Source of the DNA: Cyanobacteria bacterium UBA8803
GTDB lineage: Bacteria > Cyanobacteriota > Cyanobacteriia > Cyanobacteriales > Coleofasciculaceae
Length of the DNA: 9,019 nucleotides
Assembly (NCBI GenBank): GCA_003505715.1
Contig: DNXU01000202.1
Span: 6,724-15,742, forward strand
Direction: 5' to 3'
Shown: positions 1-6,416 of the stretch, in pieces
Position numbering within the stretch: the stretch's first letter is position 1
Layout of the letters: each line of letters begins with the position of its first letter
Made by a program: the position numbers and the translations under genes
Notes under the pieces: generated by a model
What the model was told of the DNA's origin: nothing
What the model saw: only the letters and a program-made list of their open reading frames with translations
The model's database searches: none

Positions 1-19
1 CATCCCTCATCCCTCATCA
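1..19. repeat. Heptanucleotide tandem repeat (CATCCCT)n, cut by window edge
   Basis: CATCCCT occurs twice in tandem and is followed by CATC; the array may extend beyond the left edge. On the minus strand its TGATGAGGG supplies the TGA stop of the hydrolase, followed at once by a second in-frame TGA. The same unit recurs at 1668-1684 and 7528-7562. This is the style of the short tandemly repeated sequences (STRR) of filamentous cyanobacteria. Confidence 0.75.
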
Positions 20-1651
20 AGAAACCACAGGCAACAGAACTTTTGAAAGACAATTCCCTCCACTCCTCACGGTTACTGTAATGATTTGTGCTTCTATCAA
101 GCGGGTTTCAACAGAGGGTATGCCCGTGCCGGGGTTCAGGGAATAGGCAGGGAAACAAGCAGCACTCAAACTCAAACGCAATCTATGGCCTTTAGCAATT
201 CGCACGCAAGTGGCTTGTAGGGCAATTCTTAATGCAGTTGTCCCTTGAGTTGAATTAACTTGCACGTACCCCTGAGTGAAATTGTAGATATTGCCATTGG
301 GTAAAACCTCAGAAAGCACGGCACACAAGTCAAAACTGGGGGTATCGGCTTGGCAAAAAATCTCTACCGACACCTCCCCTGCTAAATGCAAATCCTCGAC
401 TAACGGTTCACAAGTATAGGTTAAGACATCCGTGCGATCGTCGATCGCAGAACGCTCAAATGCCCCCGCAGGTATGGCGGCATGACCTCCCCAGGCGGGA
501 ACGGGCCGCCAAGGATCGTGAACTAATACATCGCAGGAATTGGGCAGAACAGGTTTCTCTGCTGAAATCAGGGTGCCTGCATCTTCTCGCACGCTAGCCA
601 AACCCGTACTGGCTAGAAAATAGGATTTGCGATCGCTCCTAGGCCAACCCTCAAAATAGCGCCACTGGTTACTCCCCATCTCAAATAGGCAAACGGGTAG
701 TTGGTTGAGCAATCCTGTATCCATTCCTTTAAGGAAGTGGTCGAACCAACGCACTTGCAAGCTATCTACGGGACTAGCAGCTTCAGCACCATAGTCTACT
801 GCTCCCACTTTACGCCCCCAAGGTAGGTGTGCCCATGGGCCAATTAAAAGGTGTTGGGGAAAGGCACTGCGGGCTGCCATTTCTTGGTACAAGCGAAGAT
901 TACCGCGCAAGTAAGGATCGAACCATCCCCCAATATGCAGCATCGGCAAATCTACGCCTTGCAGATTTGGGGAAAGTTGCTCCCAGTATTCCCCTGGTTC
1001 GGAATGCTCTAGCCACTCGTAATAGAAAGAATTGGGCGCGTACTTTCTCAAACTTTCTGTAAAGGGGTGAGAGAGGTCATAAAAGGGTAAATTCCGAGAA
1101 GCGGCGTATAGCAGTTGATGAGCAGTAGCATCTCTTTGTAAGCGGGCAGTCTCTGCCGCTAATTGAACCGCCCAACCCAAATTAGCCTGCAAGCAGAACG
1201 CCCCCCCTTCATAGGCCCAATCGGCATACAGATCGTAACCAATCATGGCAGGGCAAATGGCCTTGAGGGCTGGCGGACGCGCAGATGCGGCATACAGTTG
1301 AGTCATGCCTTGGTAAGAAAAGCCATACATACCCACCAGTCCGTTGCTACCCGGCAACTGAGCTGCCCAGTTGACCGCATCAATCCCATCCTCGATTTCG
1401 CTAGAGAATAGCTGAAATACCCCTTGGGAAGTCCCCCGCCCCCGGACATCCTGAATGACTACAATATAACCCTGGGCAGCATACCAAGTAGGATGGGCAT
1501 AGACGACGGTAGAGGCGATCGCTCTGCCATAAGGTTGTCGCATGAGGAGTACGGGCCACTCACCAGCACAATCGGGACGGTAAATATCTGCATCTAGCCG
1601 TACTCTATCACGAGTTAACATTGATGCGGTTTCGTGGCCAACTTTCAACAT
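17..1651 (-). CDS. CocE/NonD family alpha/beta hydrolase (X-Pro dipeptidyl-peptidase S15-like)
   Basis: Predicted serine hydrolase of the CocE/NonD (peptidase S15-like) family, which cleaves esters or acyl-peptide bonds; the substrate cannot be told from sequence. Counting from the Met at 1651, the family signatures appear in order: TRDRVRLDADIYRP near the N-terminus, DVRGRGTSQG at about 68-77, the nucleophile elbow GFSYQG with Ser112, GGWFD with Asp245, and GPWAH with His275. These complete a Ser-Asp-His triad. The last ~230 residues fit the C-terminal jelly-roll domain of the family. No signal peptide is visible, so it is probably cytoplasmic. The length (544 aa) is normal for CocE-like enzymes. 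The frame stays open upstream to an ATG at 1726, but those 25 residues are encoded by heptamer repeats and a hairpin element, so 1651 is preferred; neither start has a good ribosome site. It lies downstream of the VIT/VWA gene on the same strand and may be co-transcribed. The TGA stop falls in a heptamer repeat. Confidence 0.9.
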   Translation of the reverse strand: MLKVGHETASMLTRDRVRLDADIYRPDCAGEWPVLLMRQPYGRAIASTVVYAHPTWYAAQGYIVVIQDVRGRGTSQGVFQLFSSEIEDGIDAVNWAAQLPGSNGLVGMYGFSYQGMTQLYAASARPPALKAICPAMIGYDLYADWAYEGGAFCLQANLGWAVQLAAETARLQRDATAHQLLYAASRNLPFYDLSHPFTESLRKYAPNSFYYEWLEHSEPGEYWEQLSPNLQGVDLPMLHIGGWFDPYLRGNLRLYQEMAARSAFPQHLLIGPWAHLPWGRKVGAVDYGAEAASPVDSLQVRWFDHFLKGMDTGLLNQLPVCLFEMGSNQWRYFEGWPRSDRKSYFLASTGLASVREDAGTLISAEKPVLPNSCDVLVHDPWRPVPAWGGHAAIPAGAFERSAIDDRTDVLTYTCEPLVEDLHLAGEVSVEIFCQADTPSFDLCAVLSEVLPNGNIYNFTQGYVQVNSTQGTTALRIALQATCVRIAKGHRLRLSLSAACFPAYSLNPGTGIPSVETRLIEAQIITVTVRSGGNCLSKVLLPVVS

Positions 1652-1663
1652 TGCAAGCACTAA

Positions 1664-1685
1664 GGGAGAGGGATGAGGGATGAAG
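1664..1685. repeat. Heptanucleotide tandem repeat (GAGGGAT)n at the 5' end of the hydrolase gene
   Basis: GAGGGAT occurs twice (1668-1674 and 1675-1681) with a degenerate partial copy on each side. It is the complement of the unit at 1-19. If the hydrolase started at 1726, the repeat would encode an IPHPSPL segment, which resembles no family sequence. It therefore argues for the start at 1651. Confidence 0.7.
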
Positions 1686-1692
1686 TTCTTAG

Positions 1693-1719
1693 GGTGCGTT
1701 ATGCTACAGTTAATGCACC
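1693..1719. repeat. Small palindromic repeat, GGTGCGTTA / TAATGCACC hairpin
   Basis: GGTGCGTTA (1693-1701) pairs with TAATGCACC (1711-1719): nine pairs including one G-T, around a 9-nt loop. The arm sequence is like the dispersed GGTGCGTTA...TAACGCACC palindromes common in cyanobacterial intergenic DNA (recalled from general knowledge, not searched). It sits between the VIT/VWA stop and the preferred hydrolase start. It could act as a processing site or weak terminator in the shared minus-strand transcript. Confidence 0.6.
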
Positions 1720-1738
1720 GTCTCATCCCTATTTTTTA

Positions 1739-4108
1739 TCACTGGATACGCAAGGTTAAAACCATGGTGCCAGTAACTGGTTGGGGAGGATGCCAGGTGT
1801 GAAGACTCTGCTTAATTAGCTCAATTACCTTAGTCTTCTTCAAACTTGAAGCTTCCTCATCCAAGAGAATCTTTCTCACCCGACCTTTGCTGATTGTAAA
1901 CTCGAAAACAATTATGCCACTAAATCCAGCAGGTAAGGTGAGCTGTTGTAAGTGTTGGGTTAAAGCAGCAATTTCCCCTTGTGCCAAACCTGTTACTTGA
2001 ACGACTTCAAGCTGGTGATGTGCAGGTGCTGCCAGTTCGCGCTCTAAGAAACAATCTACACAACTAGGATCAATCGCACTCAGCTCGTATGCCTCCATTG
2101 GTGCTGGCATCGGTGCGCTAGCAGGCGTTGGGTTGGGAGCAGAGAGAGCGCGTTTAAATAAGACACGAGACGATCGCGGTGCTGGAGGTGGTGGCGCTGC
2201 CAAGTTAGCTGGTTCTACCATAGTTTTGTATAAAGTAGGTGCAAAGAAGGCAGTTGGGGCACCGCAAATTCCTTGATAGCTAACCCCCTCTGGCATGTCA
2301 ACTGGCACGTTCATAGAAATAGATGCGCTGCCCGGTTCAACTTGCACGTCATCGCTGACGGCAACAAAGGCTGTATATTGAGATAACAACTGATAAGTTA
2401 ATGCTGTATCCGTTACCGCCTCGACTCCAGCCTTGGTTTCAACGCTAAACATTTGATTCATCAACTCTTTAATCCGCGCCCGTCCCCACAACTGAGCAAT
2501 AGCGAGATTGCCGATTTCTTCAAAATTGAGCGTAAAGGTCTGCTGATAGTAATATCCGCTAGCGGCAATACCCGTAACGTGGAGTTTTCCAGCCGTGCGG
2601 TCTGATTTTTTGCCAAACAACACTAAGGGCTGTTCGGCAAACAAATCCGGTGCTGTTGCCGGATAAATTAGCGGATTTTCCCCAGCACCTTCCCAACAGA
2701 TTTGAATATTTGTCAGCACGGGATTGTTGATTTGCCGGAAAAACTTTTCTGCTACTTCTTCGGTTGGTTCATCCTGCCGAATAATACGGGAGGTTCCCCG
2801 CCCTATTTCGGCAATGCGGTTGAGCAAAAAGCGGTTGACGGAACTGCCAACGCCGAAGCTGTAGAGTCGATTGCCCGGTTTTAGTGCCTGCTGCACCTCG
2901 GCTAAAATCTGATTCTCATTCCCGATATAGCCATCGGTTAGTAACACGATACTCCGCAACCTTCCTGCTGGGGGTGCGGGAAAATTCATGACAGCACGAA
3001 TGCCATTGAGTAAATCAGTACCGCCGTTAGCTTGTAAGCGATTGATGTAGGCGATCGCCTTCTGGCGGTTCTGGGGTGTATTGGCTAAGGGTGCTGCTGA
3101 GAGTTGTTGGGTGGTATCGGAAAAATCGATAATTGTAAAAGTGTCGTTGGGATTGAGTCCGTTGATAAAACGACGCATCAGTTCCTGGCATTTACATAAC
3201 GGATCGCCATGCTGGGAACCGGAAGTATCCATGAGGAACACTACATCTTTAGCGACTATCTCATCGGCACTGTAGGCCAAAGCAGGGATAAAATAAATAG
3301 CAAAGTGTCCGCCGCGCTCGTCGGCTTGGGTTAGTACGGTTGCTTGGGTGTTATTACCTGCTACTTGATACCGCACAATTAAGTCTTTGTTAGGAATAGT
3401 ATCTTCCCCACCCAGTTGAACTCTAACAGTTTGGCCTGCATATCCCAGGCGCAACTGATGAGAGGGCGAGTTTACCTTAAGAATAGGCACACCTGCATCA
3501 ATTTCTACCGTAATGCCGATATCATGTCCAGGGCGCATTCCTTCGGGCATAATGGGAGGAGTAATTCGGGAAGCATCGGGAACTTCATCGGTATCGCCGT
3601 TCTCATCAATTAGCCTACCAGGGATGAAACGTGGCCCTACTACCATTGGAAAGACGAATTCATAATCACCCCCTGCAAATTTCAAGCTATCCGTGTAACG
3701 AATTGTGACATCAATTTGCTCACCCGGTTTGATGTTAGCCAGGGACTGAGTAAAAATATTGTCCCGCTCTTGTTCGAGTAATCCGGCAGTACGTCCTTGT
3801 TGTTTGGCTTGTTGGTAGAGGGCGACAGCTTCTTCGCGTTTTTTGATATTACCTTTGATGATGCGATCGCCGATTTTAATTTCCATATCATCCACTGCTG
3901 CTTCATCCGGCAGTGGGAATACATAGACCGCTTCTAACGGCGTGGTGAAGGCATTTTCAAAGGTTTGAGTTACTTCAACTCGTGACATGTTGCCAGTAAT
4001 TTTTGCCTGGACTTCGGTATGCTTGAGGGGAAATACGAGCGGTTGTTCGGTAGTAGATTGCGCGTACAAACCGCCTAAATGAGGGGTTTTGGACTGAAGT
4101 GTAGTCAT
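1739..4108 (-). CDS. VIT and VWA domain-containing protein with proline-rich linker and C-terminal domain
   Basis: Protein of 789 aa with the inter-alpha-trypsin-inhibitor-like layout. The VIT domain covers residues ~10-145 (AKITGNMSRVEVTQTFENAF, VYVFPLP and FTQSLANIKPGEQIDV are typical). A VWA domain follows at ~287-460 with a complete metal-ion-dependent adhesion site: Asp294, Ser296 and Ser298 in DTSGS, Thr364 in GGTD, and Asp392 in LLTDG. The bacterial VIT/VWA signature LSQYTAFVAV is at ~575-584. A Pro/Ala-rich linker (~634-672) leads to a ~90-residue C-terminal domain (700-789) whose SKGRVRKI...LHTW.PP pattern recalls the TonB/AgmX C-terminal fold or the 'after-VIT' domain; that match is an inference. 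VWA domains bind protein partners through Mg2+; the partner here is unknown. No signal peptide or membrane helix is seen, unlike secreted relatives, so it may act in the cytoplasm. The ATG has no clear Shine-Dalgarno sequence. It is divergent from the 4247 gene and upstream of the hydrolase gene. Confidence 0.93.
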   Translation of the reverse strand: MTTLQSKTPHLGGLYAQSTTEQPLVFPLKHTEVQAKITGNMSRVEVTQTFENAFTTPLEAVYVFPLPDEAAVDDMEIKIGDRIIKGNIKKREEAVALYQQAKQQGRTAGLLEQERDNIFTQSLANIKPGEQIDVTIRYTDSLKFAGGDYEFVFPMVVGPRFIPGRLIDENGDTDEVPDASRITPPIMPEGMRPGHDIGITVEIDAGVPILKVNSPSHQLRLGYAGQTVRVQLGGEDTIPNKDLIVRYQVAGNNTQATVLTQADERGGHFAIYFIPALAYSADEIVAKDVVFLMDTSGSQHGDPLCKCQELMRRFINGLNPNDTFTIIDFSDTTQQLSAAPLANTPQNRQKAIAYINRLQANGGTDLLNGIRAVMNFPAPPAGRLRSIVLLTDGYIGNENQILAEVQQALKPGNRLYSFGVGSSVNRFLLNRIAEIGRGTSRIIRQDEPTEEVAEKFFRQINNPVLTNIQICWEGAGENPLIYPATAPDLFAEQPLVLFGKKSDRTAGKLHVTGIAASGYYYQQTFTLNFEEIGNLAIAQLWGRARIKELMNQMFSVETKAGVEAVTDTALTYQLLSQYTAFVAVSDDVQVEPGSASISMNVPVDMPEGVSYQGICGAPTAFFAPTLYKTMVEPANLAAPPPPAPRSSRVLFKRALSAPNPTPASAPMPAPMEAYELSAIDPSCVDCFLERELAAPAHHQLEVVQVTGLAQGEIAALTQHLQQLTLPAGFSGIIVFEFTISKGRVRKILLDEEASSLKKTKVIELIKQSLHTWHPPQPVTGTMVLTLRIQ

Positions 4109-4246
4109 AATTTATGGCTGTGTAGTAAATGGCTTGAGTTATTGAGGTACAAAACCAAGCTAACTAAGGCAACCGCTGCTCTACACCTAATCCGTATTAG
4201 GAGTTTTGTTAGGATGTTGTTACTCGCTTGAGGAAACTAAAGAGGA
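4109..4246. promoter_or_regulatory. Divergent intergenic region with operator-like dyad
   Basis: This 138-bp region must carry the promoters of both flanking genes. It contains a perfect inverted repeat CCTAAT-CCGT-ATTAGG (4186-4201). A further TTAGGA direct copy lies at 4209-4214, 12 bp from the TTAGGA at 4197-4202, giving three related half-sites. The dyad centre is about 53 bp upstream of the plus-strand ATG, where a repressor or activator could sit. I see no convincing -35/-10 pair on either strand. Confidence 0.4.
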
Positions 4247-5434
4247 ATGGCACCTATTGAGGAACCGTTTAAACAAGCTGCAACTGACTGGGACTTAGAA
4301 CGACTGTACCGAGACTTAGCGAGAGTCAAACAACAGTCTGGAAAGCGATATCAACTCACAGCTGTGGAAATGGCTTGCCTGCGAGGGTTGCTTTGCAGGC
4401 ACAGTCCTAATGAAATCGCATCTGTACTTAATCGGGAACTGCGGGGCCTGAGAGTTGACCTTTCGAGGGGGTTGTATCGTTATGTGGAAACACTGACTGG
4501 GCGCACTCTTAATACCCTGAAAGACTGGAGAGATGTAGCTGACTGGCTGCTCCTAGCTGGCTATCAAACTTTATCGGATCGTCCTGTTACCCAAACCAAA
4601 GATTCTCCGATCAAAATTGTAGATGTCGCGATTGGTGGTTCTAAGATATCACCCATACTTGACATCAAAGTTCGCAACATTGGCAGTCAAGTTGCTTTTC
4701 TTAAAAAAACTAAATTTCACTTTTACAATGCTTGGTTCCTTCAAGGCTGGGTCTTCAACCAGGTATTATTGGCAAGTCCTCCTGCTCCTTGTGCTGCCCC
4801 TGGCGATCGCTCTAGGATGAGCAGAGCTGTTGAACCGAGTTATGATTATCAGGTGGCTATAGATGAAGAAGCAATTGTGAAGGGGACTTTAGAGGATTTA
4901 GCCCAGCGTGGAGTTGTTTTTACTAGCAATGCTTACCAAGCAGAATTTAGCCAGCTCAATCCTCTATACCCTACAAATAATACTATTTATAGCGAAGAAT
5001 TTAATATTTCTCAATGTGTTGGCTGTAATGACGTAGATCGATTTACTTTTACTATATCTTTCCCCAAAGCACAGTCACAAGAATATAGCAATACCTGCCA
5101 ATTGGGCATTTACCACTTTAACCTAGAAATTGTTTATGATGAAGATGATAAAACTGTACAAAGCCAGCCTGTAATTCTTTTGGTAGAATCGAAAGAAGTA
5201 CCGACTGGAGATCGGTACTTTTTTGAGGAAGATTGCCCGCCTCACTTCATCAATCAAATTATCCCGAAGTTTAAGGAATACAGCCAGCTTAATAAAGAAG
5301 TGCTTGCTGAGGTAACTAAAATTGAAGGGATAAGAAGTGCGGCCTTAAACAAACTCATTCAAACTCAACAGAATCGAAAGCCAACCCGCCCATCGTTATG
5401 GGAGCAGACGTTCGGGAGACTATCTGGAAAATAG
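4247..5434 (+). CDS. Protein with N-terminal HTH-like domain and unrecognised beta-rich C-terminal region
   Basis: Protein of 395 aa, function unknown. Residues ~15-107 look like the helical, winged-HTH-like N-terminal domain that precedes NACHT, WD40 and other modules in cyanobacterial signalling and conflict proteins: LTAVEMACLRGLLCRHSPNEIASVLN, then VDLSRGLYRYVETLTG, then DWRDVADWLLLAGY. The assignment is by pattern only. Residues ~122-315 alternate hydrophobic strands (VDVAIGGSKISPILDIKVRN, VDRFTFTISF, YHFNLEIVYDEDDKTVQS) and may form a beta-sandwich. The tail (~335-395) is helical and basic. There is no ATPase, nuclease or membrane motif. An unusual Ala/Pro/Cys-rich stretch at ~176-190 (ASPPAPCAAPGDRSR), overlapping a HIP1 site, interrupts the beta region and could be an insertion. 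GAGGA directly abuts the ATG at 4247, and a better spaced GAGGAA lies at 4230-4235. It is divergent from the VIT/VWA gene, from which it might share regulation. Confidence 0.8.
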   Translation: MAPIEEPFKQAATDWDLERLYRDLARVKQQSGKRYQLTAVEMACLRGLLCRHSPNEIASVLNRELRGLRVDLSRGLYRYVETLTGRTLNTLKDWRDVADWLLLAGYQTLSDRPVTQTKDSPIKIVDVAIGGSKISPILDIKVRNIGSQVAFLKKTKFHFYNAWFLQGWVFNQVLLASPPAPCAAPGDRSRMSRAVEPSYDYQVAIDEEAIVKGTLEDLAQRGVVFTSNAYQAEFSQLNPLYPTNNTIYSEEFNISQCVGCNDVDRFTFTISFPKAQSQEYSNTCQLGIYHFNLEIVYDEDDKTVQSQPVILLVESKEVPTGDRYFFEEDCPPHFINQIIPKFKEYSQLNKEVLAEVTKIEGIRSAALNKLIQTQQNRKPTRPSLWEQTFGRLSGK

Positions 5435-5475
5435 GGAGACAGGAGAATAGGGTTTTCCATTCCTTGTGTTTTCAA

Positions 5476-5526
5476 AGTTTTGAGTTTCTAAATCTTTATG
5501 CAGAATTCAAAACTCAAAACTCAAAA
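5476..5526. repeat. AAAACTC heptamer repeats forming a dyad between convergent genes (possible bidirectional terminator)
   Basis: GTTTTGAGTTT (5477-5487) is perfectly complementary to AAACTCAAAAC (5510-5520), with one extra A-T pair at the base and a 22-nt loop. The right arm is part of three near-identical tandem heptamers (AAAACTC, AAAACTC, AAAATTC). The dyad sits in the 94-bp gap between two genes that end facing each other, where a bidirectional terminator would be expected. The stem is A/T-rich, so terminator strength is doubtful. Confidence 0.5.
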
Positions 5527-5528
5527 TT

Positions 5529-6416
5529 CTAGGAAGCTACCGGATGTATAGCCCAGGATTTAACCACTTTCAGGGGTGCCGAGTTGGTTGGCTCTGCTAT
5601 CTTTCCCTCAGACTGTGGGGTTAGGGGGGTAGCTTGCAGTGCTGTTTGCAGAGCCTGCATCTGAGCCATCATCGTTTCGAGTTGATGTTGGAGTTGCTCA
5701 GCCTCGGATGAAGTTGGCGAGGTTACCTTCAGGGATTGTTTCGAGGAAGTCTTGGCCTTGTTGTATGCTAAAAAGTTTTGAGCAGCAGCAAACTTGGTCG
5801 CTGCTGCTTGTACTGTCACCTGACGGGGTATCATTGGTTGCGCCTCAAGGGGTTGAGTCCTAAAGATCATGGGTTGAGCAACAGGCAGCTCAATTTGTGG
5901 GGTAACTGAGGTCTCTTTTACAGGTTCTGCTGGGATTGGTGATGGGGGATTGGGAATGGCAGATTGGGAATTGGCAACTTCGATATCTTCTTCAACAGCA
6001 GTGGGAGCATTTTCAGCTGCTAGTTCCTTGAGTGCCTCCTCCACAAGGATACTCACTTCAAAGATTTCTCCCTGAGATTCTGGGAGTTGGAGTGTTTCTA
6101 ACAATTTTTCCTTTTCCTTAAGATTTTGCTCTAACTCTGAGAGTTGTTCCTCGGTCTTTTGGGATTTACGAGAAGACTGTTGCCACCCGGTCATGGCTAT
6201 CGTAGCGATACCTGTACCTAAACTCAGTACTGTTGCCAACCCCAGGTAAGGAGTGGCGGCATCTCTGAGCTGACCTTGAAATACTGGCTCCTTCTGAAAT
6301 TGGATAGTTACTGGCTTTTGCCCGACGACAGCTAAGGGTAAGGTGAGGGCAGAAAAGACGGCTGCCGAAAACATTATCGGCGTAATCACATATTTTTTGA
6401 GGGGAGAGCCAGTCAT
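5529..6416 (-). CDS. Two-helix membrane protein with long coiled-coil, proline-rich tail; function unknown
   Basis: Hypothetical protein of 295 aa. Two hydrophobic segments, ~9-32 (YVITPIMFSAAVFSALTLPL) and ~56-77 (PYLGLATVLSLGTGIATIAM), flank a ~23-residue loop. A Lys pair before the first helix and an Arg/Lys-rich stretch after the second suggest that both ends face the cytoplasm. Residues ~86-112 (EEQLSELEQNLKEKEKLLET) and ~236-262 (EAEQLQHQLETMMAQMQALQ) look like coiled coils, so it probably oligomerises or tethers a partner to a membrane. The region between is Pro/Gln-rich and low in complexity; residues 149-162 are two heptapeptides (NxxSxIP) encoded by DNA heptamer repeats. I do not recognise a named family, though the style is that of cyanobacterial conserved membrane proteins. 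The ATG at 6416 has AGGAA 10 nt upstream. It converges with the HTH-domain gene, and the 505 bp upstream hold no convincing gene. Confidence 0.8.
   Translation of the reverse strand: MTGSPLKKYVITPIMFSAAVFSALTLPLAVVGQKPVTIQFQKEPVFQGQLRDAATPYLGLATVLSLGTGIATIAMTGWQQSSRKSQKTEEQLSELEQNLKEKEKLLETLQLPESQGEIFEVSILVEEALKELAAENAPTAVEEDIEVANSQSAIPNPPSPIPAEPVKETSVTPQIELPVAQPMIFRTQPLEAQPMIPRQVTVQAAATKFAAAQNFLAYNKAKTSSKQSLKVTSPTSSEAEQLQHQLETMMAQMQALQTALQATPLTPQSEGKIAEPTNSAPLKVVKSWAIHPVAS
5931..5975. repeat. Degenerate CCCAATC-type heptamer repeats inside a coding region
   Basis: On the minus strand about six degenerate heptamers follow one another (CCAATTC, CCAATCT, GCCATTC, CCAATCC, CCCATCA, CCAATCC). 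Being 42 bp long, they keep the frame of the membrane-protein gene and encode NSQSAIP followed by NPPSPIP. The unit differs from the CATCCCT family elsewhere in the window. Confidence 0.65.

Noticed and set aside
4623..4820. Overlapping frame ending in a membrane-helix-like LLLLVLPLAIAL
   Set aside because: It lies wholly inside the 395-aa gene in another frame and has no ribosome site; hydrophobicity is a frame-shift artefact of a CTC/CTG-rich stretch.
1739..5434. A vWA-MoxR-type ternary conflict system formed by the VIT/VWA gene and the HTH-domain gene
   Set aside because: No MoxR-type AAA+ ATPase, protease or other effector is in the window, and the VWA is of the VIT-linked type. Divergent adjacency alone does not make a system.
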